A stretch of DNA of 64,000 bases from Streptomyces sp. T12 (GTDB lineage Bacteria; Actinomycetota; Actinomycetes; Streptomycetales; Streptomycetaceae). The notes beneath the pieces are model-generated. The model saw nothing but the letters and a program-made list of their open reading frames with translations. It did not search any database and was not told where the DNA came from. Position numbers and translations under genes: made by a program. The stretch covers positions 3,038,001 through 3,102,000 of the forward strand of contig NZ_CP117866.1 of the NCBI RefSeq assembly GCF_028736035.1, in the 5' to 3' direction. Positions 8,182 through 17,000 of this stretch are shown here, piece after piece (position 1 is the stretch's first letter; every line of letters begins with the position of its first letter).

Positions 8182-9507
8182 TTGAATTCCCTACGCGTTC
8201 GCACCGGCGTCCTCGGACTGGCCCTGCTGGCCGGCCTCTCGGCTCCCACGACCGGGGCTGCCGCCGCCGAGGCGGCGCCCGCGCCGACCGTCGAGGAACA
8301 GCGCCTCGGCGAGCCGGTCCCCCAGGAGATCCTGCGCCGCTCCGGATTCGACGCCCTGGCAACGGAGTTCACCCGCGATCTCGGTGCCGCGAACTCCTAC
8401 GCGCAGGCCCGCCGCGTCGTCGTGCGCGAGGGATCGGCACTGTGGCGGAGGGCCGTCGACCGGGCGCAGGGGCGGGGGCCGGCGGAATCAAATAGGCGCG
8501 AAGCGCTTCCTCATAAGGGTGGTGGTGGGCGACGGGTGGGCCTGAGCCGGGACGACGATCGGCCGCTGTACTGGGCGCGGCTGTCGATGACGCGGGACGT
8601 GCGCACGTGGGAGCCGGAGTTCGGGTTGAGCGAGACCCAACGGTCCGCGCTGCTCGACGCGCTGGAACGGGGCTCGCGCGGACAGACCGAAATCCGCTAC
8701 CCGCACGGCGACCACGCGGTCGGCGGAGTCAGCGGTATCCGGCGGATCCTGGTCACCGGGTTCGATCCCTTCACCCTCGACCGGGACATCCGCATCTCCA
8801 ACCCGTCCGGCGCCACCGCGCTCGCCCTGGACGGCACGGTGATCGAGACGGCGGACGGTCCGGCGCGGGTGGAGACCGCCGTGTTCCCGGTGCGCTGGCA
8901 GGACTTCGCCGACGGCACGGTGGAGCGGACGCTGCGGCCGTATCTGAAGCAGGTCGATCTGTTCACGACCGTGAGCCAGGGGCGCGTCGGGCGGTTCGAC
9001 GTCGAGCGGACCAACGGGGCCTGGCGGGGCGGCTTCGGGGACAACGACAACATCGGCCGCACCGAGACCATCCCCGTCGCCGACCCGGCCTCGCAGCCGC
9101 AGTGGACGTCGACGACCCTGCCGTACAAGGAGATCGTCGCCGCGAACACGGGGCGCTTCCCCGTGTACGACAACACGAGCGTGACCGAGATCCCGGCGGG
9201 CGGCACGCAGGCCGTCGTGCGCCCCGACGGGCCGACGCCCGGCTCGACCGCGCGGGCCGGGGGCGGCGGGGACTATCTGTCCAACGAGATCGCCTACCGG
9301 GCGACGCTGCTCCGGGACCGGCTGGGGCTGCACGACGTGCTGCCGGGCGGGCATGTGCACACGCCGGTGCTGCAGTTCGGGACCGGCAACACCGACCCGG
9401 CGACGGGGTCGGTGACCGACCCCGAGTTCGTACGGAACCGGCTGGACATCATCGCCCAGGTGCGCACGATCCTGAAGGTGGCGGCGGGCAGCCCGGTCAC
9501 CGGCTGA
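8182..9507 (+). CDS. Secreted pyroglutamyl-peptidase I-like (C15) protein lacking the catalytic Cys
   Basis: A 441-residue protein with a Sec-type signal peptide (hydrophobic core, cleavage near AAAAEA) and a C-terminal domain like pyroglutamyl peptidase I (ILVTGFDPFTLD from about residue 190). Of the C15 catalytic triad, Glu275 (VERTN) and His393 (HVHTP) can be placed. The cysteine position is Ser367 in DYLSNEIAYR, where active family members read L-C-N. It starts with TTG 11 nt after GGAAGGA. A Gly/Arg-rich stretch around residues 101-121 looks like a local insertion. It could be a serine variant, an inactive homologue or a binding protein. Its last 11 bp overlap the convergent EI24 gene. 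Confidence 0.72.
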   Translation: MNSLRVRTGVLGLALLAGLSAPTTGAAAAEAAPAPTVEEQRLGEPVPQEILRRSGFDALATEFTRDLGAANSYAQARRVVVREGSALWRRAVDRAQGRGPAESNRREALPHKGGGGRRVGLSRDDDRPLYWARLSMTRDVRTWEPEFGLSETQRSALLDALERGSRGQTEIRYPHGDHAVGGVSGIRRILVTGFDPFTLDRDIRISNPSGATALALDGTVIETADGPARVETAVFPVRWQDFADGTVERTLRPYLKQVDLFTTVSQGRVGRFDVERTNGAWRGGFGDNDNIGRTETIPVADPASQPQWTSTTLPYKEIVAANTGRFPVYDNTSVTEIPAGGTQAVVRPDGPTPGSTARAGGGGDYLSNEIAYRATLLRDRLGLHDVLPGGHVHTPVLQFGTGNTDPATGSVTDPEFVRNRLDIIAQVRTILKVAAGSPVTG

Positions 9508-10291
9508 CGGTCTCGGAGTCGGGCGCGGGCGCCGCTTCCTCCTGGGTCTCCTCACCCAGCAGCTCCCGCGCCATGAGGGTGGCGCCCGCGACCGCGCCCG
9601 GCATCAGGAACACCGCGACGAACGGCACCAGGAAGGCCGCGGCGAGGGGCGTACCGAAGCCCCACACCAGCATCTTGCGGGAGCGGAGCGTGGCGAGGCG
9701 GTCGCGGAGTTCGACGCGGCGACGCTGGAGGGCGACCGCCGTGAGCTCCTCGGTGAGGAAGAAGCCGGTGACGACGACGCCGATCACCGGTACGACCGTC
9801 TGGCCGACGACCGGGATGAAACCGAGGGCGAAGAGCAGCACGCCCCACACGGCGGCGCGCAGCACGACCCGCAGGCTGTCGCGGCCCGAGATCCACAGCT
9901 CGCGCCAGAGCGGCAGGCCCGACTCGGGGGCCGTGCCGTCCGGGGAGACGTCCCGGTCGACCTTCTCGGAGAGGTTCTCGTAGAAGGGCTGGCCGATCAG
10001 GAGCGTGACCGCGGTGAAGGTGACGACGGAGAGGAGCAGGCCGAGGGCGAACAGGACGGCGGTGAGGAAGCCGCGGAACAGGCGCTGCCAGGGGCTCGAC
10101 CAGTCGTCGGCGAACGGCGTCGACCAGGACACGAAGTCCTCGCCCCAGATCGCGAGCGCGACCAGTGCGGCCGCGTAGAGCACCAGGGCGATCAGGCCGG
10201 GGATCAGCCCGAACTCGTACTGCTTGCCGTGCCGGGCCACCCACCGCTGGCCCTGGAGGAGATACCTGAACCCGGTCCCAAGATCGCGCAT
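9497..10291 (-). CDS. EI24/CysZ-like membrane protein
   Basis: A 264-residue integral membrane protein of the EI24 family, related to the sulfate transporter CysZ. Hydrophobic segments lie near residues 28-50, 74-98, 145-185 (containing GFIPVVGQTVVPVIG) and 212-238, with the family's LLIGQPFYENL motif. Transport of a small anion is possible but unproven here. The gene overlaps the 3' end of the C15-like gene by 11 bp and appears monocistronic. Confidence 0.8.
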   Translation of the reverse strand: MRDLGTGFRYLLQGQRWVARHGKQYEFGLIPGLIALVLYAAALVALAIWGEDFVSWSTPFADDWSSPWQRLFRGFLTAVLFALGLLLSVVTFTAVTLLIGQPFYENLSEKVDRDVSPDGTAPESGLPLWRELWISGRDSLRVVLRAAVWGVLLFALGFIPVVGQTVVPVIGVVVTGFFLTEELTAVALQRRRVELRDRLATLRSRKMLVWGFGTPLAAAFLVPFVAVFLMPGAVAGATLMARELLGEETQEEAAPAPDSETVSR

Positions 10292-10353
10292 GCAGCGAAC
10301 TCTAGTCGGGGCTTGTCACACCCGAGTCACGGTCACTTCGGCGCCGGGTCACC

Positions 10354-10387
10354 GCGACGCCCGGTCACCCGCGACGCCCGGTCACCG
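10354..10387. repeat. Short tandem repeat upstream of the EI24 gene
   Basis: Two adjacent 17-bp copies of GCGACGCCCGGTCACC plus one base occur at 10354-10370 and 10371-10387, with a partial third copy just before. They lie between two minus-strand genes. No function is evident. Confidence 0.5.
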
Positions 10388-10393
10388 CGGCCC

Positions 10394-11257
10394 TCACACC
10401 TGCGTCACCGTCACCACAACCCCCCGCTCCGCCGCCGGCGACACCGCCGCCGACACCCGTACCGCCACCGCCCGAGCCACCCGCCCCGCGCGCGACGCCC
10501 CGGCCAGCAGCACGGGCTGCAGCCGTTCCAGCCCGGTCACCAGGAGTTCCTCTCCGGCGATCAGGGCCGGGCGGGCCGCCTTCGTGGTGGCCGCCGCTGC
10601 CTCCGTGAGGTCGGCGAGGGGTGGGAGGGTCACGCGGACGACGTTCGCGCCGGCGGCGGCCGCGCGTTCGGCCAGGGCCACCTGAAGCGGCATCAGCGGG
10701 GCCAGCGCGGCGGTCAACGCGTCCGCGATTCGGCGGAGTTCGGGGGACGACTCGCGCAGGACCTCCGCCGCCGAACGGAGCAACGGGGTCAGCGCCAGCA
10801 GCGCGCCCGCGGCGACGCCCGCCGTCGCCGGCAGCAGGGGTGAGGTCGCCTCGACCAGTTCGCCGAGCGCCGCCGCGAACTCCTCCACCGCCGGCTCCAC
10901 CGCGTCCAGCACCGGGAGCAGGCTGTCGCCCAGGGCCGTGAGCAGGGCCTGCGCCGGTTCGCTCACCGGGTGGACCGCGAGGGGTGCCCCGCTGGTGCCG
11001 AGACGGGTGAGGGTCTCGACGATGCGGTAGAAGGCCTCCTGGGCCTGCGGGGAGGCGCTCGCCTCGGCCAGTTCGGCGGTGGTCTGCCGCAGCACGCGCA
11101 GAACCTCGGCTCCCGATCCGTCCCTCGGGTTGAAGGTGTTGATGGCGATGCGGGTGATGTTTGTGGCCGTGTCCAGGAGTTGGCCGGTGATGTCGGTCGT
11201 GCTGCGTGCCATGCGGAGTACGTCGTCCCTGCTGGGGAGCGAAGGGATCGTTGCCAT
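10394..11257 (-). CDS. Ala-rich helical protein of unknown function
   Basis: Not recognised. The 287-residue product is strongly alanine- and leucine-rich with long amphipathic helices, few aromatics, and mildly hydrophobic stretches around residues 125-150 (LLPATAGVAAGALLALTPLL). It begins MATIPSLPSRDDVLRMARST, and the start at 11257 has GAAGAGGG upstream on the coding strand. The composition suits a membrane-peripheral or phasin-like helical protein, but that is only a resemblance. It is upstream of the EI24 gene on the same strand, about 100 nt apart. Confidence 0.6.
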   Translation of the reverse strand: MATIPSLPSRDDVLRMARSTTDITGQLLDTATNITRIAINTFNPRDGSGAEVLRVLRQTTAELAEASASPQAQEAFYRIVETLTRLGTSGAPLAVHPVSEPAQALLTALGDSLLPVLDAVEPAVEEFAAALGELVEATSPLLPATAGVAAGALLALTPLLRSAAEVLRESSPELRRIADALTAALAPLMPLQVALAERAAAAGANVVRVTLPPLADLTEAAAATTKAARPALIAGEELLVTGLERLQPVLLAGASRAGRVARAVAVRVSAAVSPAAERGVVVTVTQV

Positions 11258-11442
11258 GGGCCCTCTTCCCTCGTGGTCGTGCGTCACCTGCCCGGCGCCC
11301 TCAGGATGCCCCCTTCGCGGGCCCTCGCATGGGCCATCCGGGGTATCCGGGGCATCCGTGACACCAACTCCCTCTTGTTGCGGTTGAGTCGAACAGGTAC
11401 ACCTCGCCGTACCGATCTCAGGAAGTTCCGGAGGAGGTACGC

Positions 11443-14013
11443 GTGCGCACGACGAGAACCGTTCCCGCGAGACCCGTTCTGATCACCGCCCTCACCCTCA
11501 CCACGGCGGGCTCCCTGCTCCTCACCCCGCCGACCGCCGTCGCAGACCCCGAACCCCCGCACCGCGAGGCCGCGCTCGACCAGCAGGCGGCGCGGACACC
11601 CGCGAGCACCGCCCGCCGGGCCCTCGGCACAGCCGAGGCGTCTTCCGAAGCGGCCTCCGCGGCGATCGCCGACGACGGCCGCGGCTACCCCCGCCGGCAG
11701 GTCCTCACCCCCGACCCCGAGAACCCGGCCGACAAGTCCATCAAGCTGGGCCTCACCCCGTACCACGGCATCGCGCCGAAGCTGAACGCCCTGCAGTCCT
11801 CCGGCGACCGGGTGAGCGTCGAGGTCGCGGGCCGCTCGGCCGGCGGGCACCGGCTCTACCTCGTCACCGTCACCGCCCCGGAGACCGCCCGCCAGGCCCG
11901 CACGCAGGCGCGTATGCGCGAGCTCATCGAGAACGCGCCCGCCGTCGCCGCCAAGTCCCCGGAGATCAAGCGGACGTACAAGACCCCGGTCTTCTTCAAC
12001 AACAACATCCACGGCAACGAGTGGGAGGGCACCGACGCCTCCCTGAAGCTCATCGAGCAGCTGGCCACCGCCAAGGACGCGGGCACACGCGACCTGCTCG
12101 CCCACAGCCGCCTGTACTTCAACATCACCGCGAACCCGGACGGCCGTATCGCGGGCACGCGCACGAACGCGAACGGCTTCGACATGAACCGGGACTTCGT
12201 CACCGCCTCGCAGCCCGAGGTGCGGGCGATGCGGCAGATCATGACCGTCAAGCAGCCGGCCGTCATGCTCGATCTGCACGGCTACGTCAACGGCACCCTC
12301 ATCGAACCCACCACTCCCCCGCACGGCGAGAACTACGAGTACGACCTCTTCCTGAAGAACACCTACGCGGGCGCCCTCGGCATGGAGGCCGCCGTCAACG
12401 GCCTCGGCTACACGCCCGCGAAGGACGGCGTCGAGCCCGCCCAGATCCCCTTCCGCGACCAGGAGGAGGGCTGGGACGACTGGCCGCCGATCTTCACCCC
12501 GCAGTACGCGGCCTTCCACGGCACGGTCGCCGCGCACACGGTGGAGATCCCGATGGCGGTGAACAACACCGCGTACGACACCCTGCCGGTCCCCGAGCTG
12601 CGCCGCCGGTCCGCGATCAACGTCGACGTCGCCGGGGCCGCCCTGCGCGCCACCCTCGACTTCGTGCGGTCGAAGCGCGCCTCGCTCGTCGCCGACCAGA
12701 TCGAGGTCTTCCGGCGGGGGGCCACAGGCGCCGCGCAGGTGCCGGTGTCGCCCGAGACCGTCCCGGGCGTCCCCGGCATCGGCCCCGAGGACGTCTACAC
12801 GACCACCTTCCCACGCGCGTACGTCATCCCGGCGGCAGGAACCGCCTCCGCCCGGCTCGTCGACCACCTCCTCGTCAATGACGTACGGGTCACCCGCGCG
12901 AGCCGCCCCTTCCGGCTGGGCGGACGGACGTACCCCAAGGGCTCGTACGTCGTCGACATGCACCAGCCCAAGCGCGGGCTCGCCAACGCGCTTCTCGCGG
13001 ACGGGCGGGACATCAGCGACAAGGTCTCGGTGATGTACGACATCTCGGGCTGGAGCCTCGGCCGGCTGTGGGGCGCGGCGGTGGAGACCCTGCCGCGGAT
13101 GCCGTACGGCGGTGTCCTGCGCCCGGTCCGTGCGGCGGCCTCCGTCGCGTACGTCGCCCAGCGCGGCGATCTCCGGCTGCGGCTCGGCGACCCGAACGAG
13201 GTCGCCGCCCTCAACTCCCTGCTGCGCCAAGGCGTCGAGGTGCGCCGCGCGGCCGACGGCAGCGCGATCGTGCCGGGCTCGGCACGCCGGCAGGCCGTGG
13301 AGGCCGCCCGCGCGTACGACGTCGCCTTCCACGCGACGAGGCTCACCGGCACCGCCCCGCTGCACCGCACCCGCGTCGCCGCGGCCGTCACGGCGGGTGA
13401 GCTGTTCGCGCTGCGGGAGATGAACTTCGAGGTCACGCCGGTCTCGACGGAGGTGCTGAACGCCGGGTTCGACTGGTCGGCGGTGGATGTGCTGTTCGTG
13501 TCGGCGGGGCTCGACCGCGACGACCTGGACGCCGACGCCCGTGCGGCCCTGGACGCCTTCCTCGACGGGCACGGTCTGGTCGGCCGCGGTGCCACGGGTG
13601 CCGCGCTCAACTCGGCGGCCGGGCTGCTGGCCGCGAAGCCGGTCGAGGGCAACGGGGACGCCAACGGCGTGGTGCGCGTGGTGAATTCGGGCGGTGTCCT
13701 GATGGGTGGCGCCCCGGAGCACGGCTTCGTGTACGCGCCGGTGTGGTTCACCGATCTCGGGCCGAAGGTGCGGGTCGAGCAGGCGTACGCGACCGGGAAC
13801 CCGCTCGTCTCCGGGCACTGGCGGCCCTCGCAGGACGGCTCCGGCGGCCCCGCGGACGCGGCGGGGCAGGCCTCGGTGATCAGCGGCCCGCGGGCCGTGC
13901 TGTTCGGCACCGAGCCGCTCTTCCGGGATCATCCGAAGGGGGAATTCGCCCAGGTCGGACGGGCGTTGTTCGCCATGGCACAGGCAAGCGGCTCAGGTGA
14001 GGAGAGCGGATGA
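11443..14013 (+). CDS. Secreted M14-family zinc carboxypeptidase
   Basis: An 856-residue exported metallopeptidase. A Sec signal peptide (RPVLITALTLTTAGSLLLTPPTAVA) precedes the M14 domain. Zinc ligands are His and Glu of NIHGNEWEGTD and the later His of MLDLHGYVNG; the catalytic Glu is likely that of HTVEIPMAVN. The long C-terminal half (from about residue 430) is typical of large actinobacterial M14 proteins, and its role is unclear. GTG 11443 follows GGAGGT with ideal spacing. The next gene starts inside its stop codon (ATGA), so the two are translationally coupled. Confidence 0.9.
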   Translation: MRTTRTVPARPVLITALTLTTAGSLLLTPPTAVADPEPPHREAALDQQAARTPASTARRALGTAEASSEAASAAIADDGRGYPRRQVLTPDPENPADKSIKLGLTPYHGIAPKLNALQSSGDRVSVEVAGRSAGGHRLYLVTVTAPETARQARTQARMRELIENAPAVAAKSPEIKRTYKTPVFFNNNIHGNEWEGTDASLKLIEQLATAKDAGTRDLLAHSRLYFNITANPDGRIAGTRTNANGFDMNRDFVTASQPEVRAMRQIMTVKQPAVMLDLHGYVNGTLIEPTTPPHGENYEYDLFLKNTYAGALGMEAAVNGLGYTPAKDGVEPAQIPFRDQEEGWDDWPPIFTPQYAAFHGTVAAHTVEIPMAVNNTAYDTLPVPELRRRSAINVDVAGAALRATLDFVRSKRASLVADQIEVFRRGATGAAQVPVSPETVPGVPGIGPEDVYTTTFPRAYVIPAAGTASARLVDHLLVNDVRVTRASRPFRLGGRTYPKGSYVVDMHQPKRGLANALLADGRDISDKVSVMYDISGWSLGRLWGAAVETLPRMPYGGVLRPVRAAASVAYVAQRGDLRLRLGDPNEVAALNSLLRQGVEVRRAADGSAIVPGSARRQAVEAARAYDVAFHATRLTGTAPLHRTRVAAAVTAGELFALREMNFEVTPVSTEVLNAGFDWSAVDVLFVSAGLDRDDLDADARAALDAFLDGHGLVGRGATGAALNSAAGLLAAKPVEGNGDANGVVRVVNSGGVLMGGAPEHGFVYAPVWFTDLGPKVRVEQAYATGNPLVSGHWRPSQDGSGGPADAAGQASVISGPRAVLFGTEPLFRDHPKGEFAQVGRALFAMAQASGSGEESG

Positions 14014-15161
14014 CGCAGGAGATCCACGGAACCGTCGCGGACGGCTTCGAGGAGGCGCGCGAGGAGTTCGCCGCGTTCGTGGCCGGGGAACTGCCCGACT
14101 ACGAAGGGCAGTTGTGCGCGTATGTGCGAGGCCGCAGGGTCGTCGACCTGTGGACCGGTGACGGCTGCGCGGCCGACTCCCTGTACGGCGTTTTCTCCTC
14201 CACCAAGGGCGCCGCTCACCTCGTGGTCGCGCTTCTCGTGCAGGAGGGCACGCTGGAGCTGGACCGCAAGGTGACGTACTACTGGCCGGAGTTCGCAGCC
14301 GAGGGCAAGGGCGGACTGACACTGCGCGATCTGCTCGCGCACCGTGCGGGGCTGATCGGGCTCGACGCCGGGTTCACCGAGGACGAGCTGGCCGACGATG
14401 CCGCCATCGCCGAACGGCTCGCGGACCAGCGGCCGTTCTGGCGCCCCGGCACGGCCTTCGGCTACCACGCGCTGGTCATCGGCGCGCTCACCGGCGAGGT
14501 CGTACGGCGGGCCACGGGCCGTTCGCTCCGGGAGGTGTACGAGGAGCGGGTGCGGGCGCCGTACGGCCTGGACTTCCACCTCGGGCTGCCCGAGGAGCTG
14601 GAGCCCCGTTACCGCTCCGTGCAGCCGATGGCCCCGACGCCGGAGCAGCAGGCGGTGCTGGACTCGGTGCCGAGGGGGCCGCACACGCTGGCCTCGATCG
14701 CCTTCAACACGCATGTCCCGAACCCGGGCGAGCTGGTGGACCACGCCAACTCCCGTACGGTGCGCGCCAAGGGGCCCGCCTCGGCGGGCGGGGTCGCGGC
14801 CGCGCGCGGGCTCGCCGGGATGTACGCGGCGGCGATCAGCGAGGTCGACGGACGGCCGCCGCTGCTGAAGCCGGACACGATCGCCGAGGTCGGCCAGATC
14901 CATTCGACCGGGTACGACCTGGTGGCCCGGACGCACAAATCCTTCGGGCTCGGCTTCCAGGCGGTCTCCGACACCTGGTACCCGTTCCTGGGCGCGGGGG
15001 CCTTCGGCCACAGCGGGGCCGGCGGTTCGCAGGCGTTCGCGGATCCGCGCAGCGGGCTCGCCTACGGCTACACGCGGCGGCGTTGCGCCTTCCCTGGCGG
15101 GGCGGCGCCGGAGAACGAGCGGTTGGTGAGGGCGGTGCACAAGGCTGCGCTGGCGAGCTGA
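14010..15161 (+). CDS. Serine hydrolase, beta-lactamase/esterase (S12-like) family
   Basis: A 383-residue protein of the class C beta-lactamase/penicillin-binding/esterase fold. The S-x-x-K motif is SSTK (YGVFSSTKGAAHL, nucleophile Ser near residue 71); a candidate second-motif Tyr lies in FGYHALVIGA; the C-terminal region GHSGAGGSQAFAD matches the third motif region. No signal peptide is present, so it is probably a cytoplasmic esterase, not a resistance enzyme. It overlaps the M14 gene by 4 nt (ATGA), implying co-expression. Confidence 0.88.
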   Translation: MTQEIHGTVADGFEEAREEFAAFVAGELPDYEGQLCAYVRGRRVVDLWTGDGCAADSLYGVFSSTKGAAHLVVALLVQEGTLELDRKVTYYWPEFAAEGKGGLTLRDLLAHRAGLIGLDAGFTEDELADDAAIAERLADQRPFWRPGTAFGYHALVIGALTGEVVRRATGRSLREVYEERVRAPYGLDFHLGLPEELEPRYRSVQPMAPTPEQQAVLDSVPRGPHTLASIAFNTHVPNPGELVDHANSRTVRAKGPASAGGVAAARGLAGMYAAAISEVDGRPPLLKPDTIAEVGQIHSTGYDLVARTHKSFGLGFQAVSDTWYPFLGAGAFGHSGAGGSQAFADPRSGLAYGYTRRRCAFPGGAAPENERLVRAVHKAALAS

Positions 15162-15208
15162 TGCCGGTCAATTCCGCCTAGTAGCTCGGGGGGGGCGGTC
15201 GTATCGCG

Positions 15209-15286
15209 GGTGCGGCCGTGTGGGGGCTGATCGCGCCCACGCGGCGGAGCCGCATATCGACACAGCCCCGCGCCCCTATGGGCGTT
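15209..15286. repeat. Streptomyces-type intergenic repeat
   Basis: This noncoding stretch contains GGGGGCTGATCGCGCCC, GCGGCGGAGCCGCATATCGA and CAGCCCCGCGCCCCTA, sequences I recognise as common between genes in many Streptomyces genomes. The parts can pair with each other to form structured RNA. It lies downstream of the serine hydrolase gene, just before two hairpins. The boundaries are approximate. Confidence 0.5.
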
Positions 15287-15317
15287 GCGGCGGGCGGTGT
15301 TTCCAGCCGCCCGCCGC
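15287..15317. terminator. First of two tandem hairpins
   Basis: A perfect 11-bp stem (15287-15297 with 15307-15317) and 9-nt loop lie between the convergent serine hydrolase and Ohr genes. Confidence 0.6.
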
Positions 15318-15321
15318 GGGC

Positions 15322-15354
15322 GAGGCCGCACCCTACGTCCAAGGGTGCGGCCTC
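15322..15354. terminator. Second tandem hairpin, likely terminator
   Basis: A perfect 13-bp stem (15322-15334 with 15342-15354) and 7-nt loop end 21 nt before the convergent Ohr stop. With the previous hairpin it separates the two convergent units. Confidence 0.75.
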
Positions 15355-15375
15355 CTCCGTACGCAACGACCCGTG

Positions 15376-15795
15376 TCAGACCAGCGTCACGGTGATGTTG
15401 CCGCGGGTCGCCTTCGAGTACGGGCAGACCTGGTGGGCCTTCTCGAGGAGCCCCTTCGCGGTCTCCGTGCCGACGTTCGGGATGTGCGCCGAGATCTCGA
15501 CGATGATGCCGAACCCGTCGTCGTTCTTGCCGATGCCGACCTTCGCGGTGACGGTCGAGCCGGAGATGTCGGCCTTCTCCTGGCGGGCCACGACGCCGAG
15601 GGCGCCCTGGAAGCAGGCGCTGTAGCCGGCCGCGAACAGCTGCTCCGGGTTGGTGCCGGCGCCGCTGCCGCCCATCTCCTTGGGCGGGTTCACTACGACG
15701 TCGAGTTGGCCGTCGTCGGTGGCGACCCGGCCGTCGCGGCCGTTCTCGGCGGTGGCGACGGCGGTGTAGAGGACGTCGGTCTGCTGGATGGACAT
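15376..15795 (-). CDS. ohr: Organic hydroperoxide resistance protein
   Basis: A 139-residue OsmC/Ohr-family thiol peroxidase that reduces organic hydroperoxides. Both redox cysteines are present: Cys61 in YSACFQGAL and Cys124 in HQVCPYSKATRGN, and Arg20 occupies the usual substrate-side position. Length and the ATRGN motif point to the Ohr branch. The start at 15795 is preceded by GAGGAGGAG. Ohr is often controlled by a MarR-type OhrR; a MarR gene lies at 17001, but it is divergent from another gene and need not act here. Confidence 0.92.
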   Translation of the reverse strand: MSIQQTDVLYTAVATAENGRDGRVATDDGQLDVVVNPPKEMGGSGAGTNPEQLFAAGYSACFQGALGVVARQEKADISGSTVTAKVGIGKNDDGFGIIVEISAHIPNVGTETAKGLLEKAHQVCPYSKATRGNITVTLV

Positions 15796-15903
15796 GCGGT
15801 GTCTTCTCCTCCTCGGTCCGCCGCGACTCGCGCCCACGATCGCGACAGAATTCGGAAAGAAGTTACCGCATGTCGGAAATCCAGCAACAGCCCTCCTGGG
15901 GCG

Positions 15904-16902
15904 TCAGAGCTTGACGATCATCTTCCCGGTGTTGTCGCCGCGCAGGACCCCGAGGAACGCCTCCAGGTTGTTCTCGATGCCCTCGACGACCGTCTCGCGG
16001 TACTTGAGCTGCCCCGAGGCGACCCAGGGGCCGACCTCCTGGACGAACTGCGGCTGGAAGTCGTAGTGGTCGCCGACGAGGAGGCCCTCGATGCGGCCGC
16101 GGGTCGCGATGAGGCGGGCGAGGTTCTTCGGGCCGGGGGCGGGCTCGGTGTTGTTGTAGACCGAGATCATGCCGCAGATGGCGATCCGGCCATGGACGTT
16201 GAGCTGCCCGATCGCGGCCTCCAGGTGGTCGCCGCCGACGTTGTCGAAGTAGACGTCGATGCCGTCCGGGGCGGCCTCGCGCAGCTGCTCGCCCACCGAG
16301 CCGTTCTTGTAGTTGAAGGCGGCGTCGAAGCCGTACTCCTCGACGAGCAGCTTGACCTTCTCGTCCGACCCGGCCGAGCCGATGACCCGGGAGGCGCCCT
16401 TGAGCTTGGCGATCTGGCCGACCTGGCTGCCGACGGCGCCGGCCGCGCCGGACACGAAGACGACGTCACCTTCCTTGAAGGACGCGGTGCGCAGCAGTCC
16501 GGCGTAGGCGGTGAGGCCGGTCATGCCGAGCACGCCGAGGTACGTGGACAGGGGGGCGGCGTCCGGGTCGACCTTGACGGCGCTCTTCGCGTCCACGGCC
16601 GCGAACTCGCGCCAGCCGAGGAAGTGCAGGACGTGGTCTCCGACGGCGATGCCCTCGGCGTTGGAGGCGACCACCTCGCCGACCGCACCGCCCTGCATGA
16701 CCTTGCCCAGCTCGAAGGGGGCGACGTAGGACTTGGCGGCACTCATACGGCCGCGCATGTACGGGTCCACGGAGAGGTACTTGTTCCGGACGAGCACCTG
16801 CCCCTCGCCGGGCGTCGGCACCTCGGCCTCGACCAGGGCGAAGTCCTCGGCCTTGGGCCAGCCGACGGGGCGGGAGAGGAGGTGCCATTCGCGGTTGATC
16901 AT
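15904..16902 (-). CDS. NADP-dependent oxidoreductase, MDR superfamily (CurA/PTGR-like)
   Basis: A 332-residue zinc-independent medium-chain dehydrogenase/reductase, similar to enzymes that reduce the double bond of alpha,beta-unsaturated ketones and aldehydes. Diagnostic parts are the N-terminal SVDPYMRGRM, GLTAYAGLL, the nucleotide-binding VSGAAGAVGSQVGQ, and YFDNVGGDHLEAA. Zinc-binding cysteines are absent, as expected. It is divergent from a MarR gene with two palindromes between them, so it is probably induced by reactive electrophiles or quinones through that repressor. Confidence 0.92.
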   Translation of the reverse strand: MINREWHLLSRPVGWPKAEDFALVEAEVPTPGEGQVLVRNKYLSVDPYMRGRMSAAKSYVAPFELGKVMQGGAVGEVVASNAEGIAVGDHVLHFLGWREFAAVDAKSAVKVDPDAAPLSTYLGVLGMTGLTAYAGLLRTASFKEGDVVFVSGAAGAVGSQVGQIAKLKGASRVIGSAGSDEKVKLLVEEYGFDAAFNYKNGSVGEQLREAAPDGIDVYFDNVGGDHLEAAIGQLNVHGRIAICGMISVYNNTEPAPGPKNLARLIATRGRIEGLLVGDHYDFQPQFVQEVGPWVASGQLKYRETVVEGIENNLEAFLGVLRGDNTGKMIVKL

Positions 16903-16932
16903 GGGGGGTGCCCTTCCGGTTCAGCAATTTAC

Positions 16933-16945
16933 TTCAGTACCTGAA
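16933..16945. promoter_or_regulatory. Palindrome 1 in the MarR/oxidoreductase intergenic region
   Basis: TTCAG-TAC-CTGAA is a perfect 5-bp inverted repeat with a 3-nt spacer, 31 nt upstream of the oxidoreductase start. It is a candidate operator or the second site for the adjacent MarR protein. Confidence 0.5.
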
Positions 16946-16978
16946 ACAACCATGCTCCTGAATATTTCATGATGTCAA

Positions 16979-16991
16979 GTAACCGGGTTAC
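16979..16991. promoter_or_regulatory. Probable MarR operator
   Basis: GTAACC-G-GGTTAC is a perfect 6-bp inverted repeat ending 9 nt before the marR start codon, over or next to its ribosome binding site. Its length and symmetry suit a MarR dimer and imply autoregulation. Confidence 0.65.
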
Positions 16992-17000
16992 CCTGAGAGC

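Noticed and set aside
14010..15161. Serine hydrolase as a beta-lactam resistance gene
   Set aside because: It has the S-x-x-K motif but no export signal and lies in an operon with a peptidase; such proteins are usually esterases.
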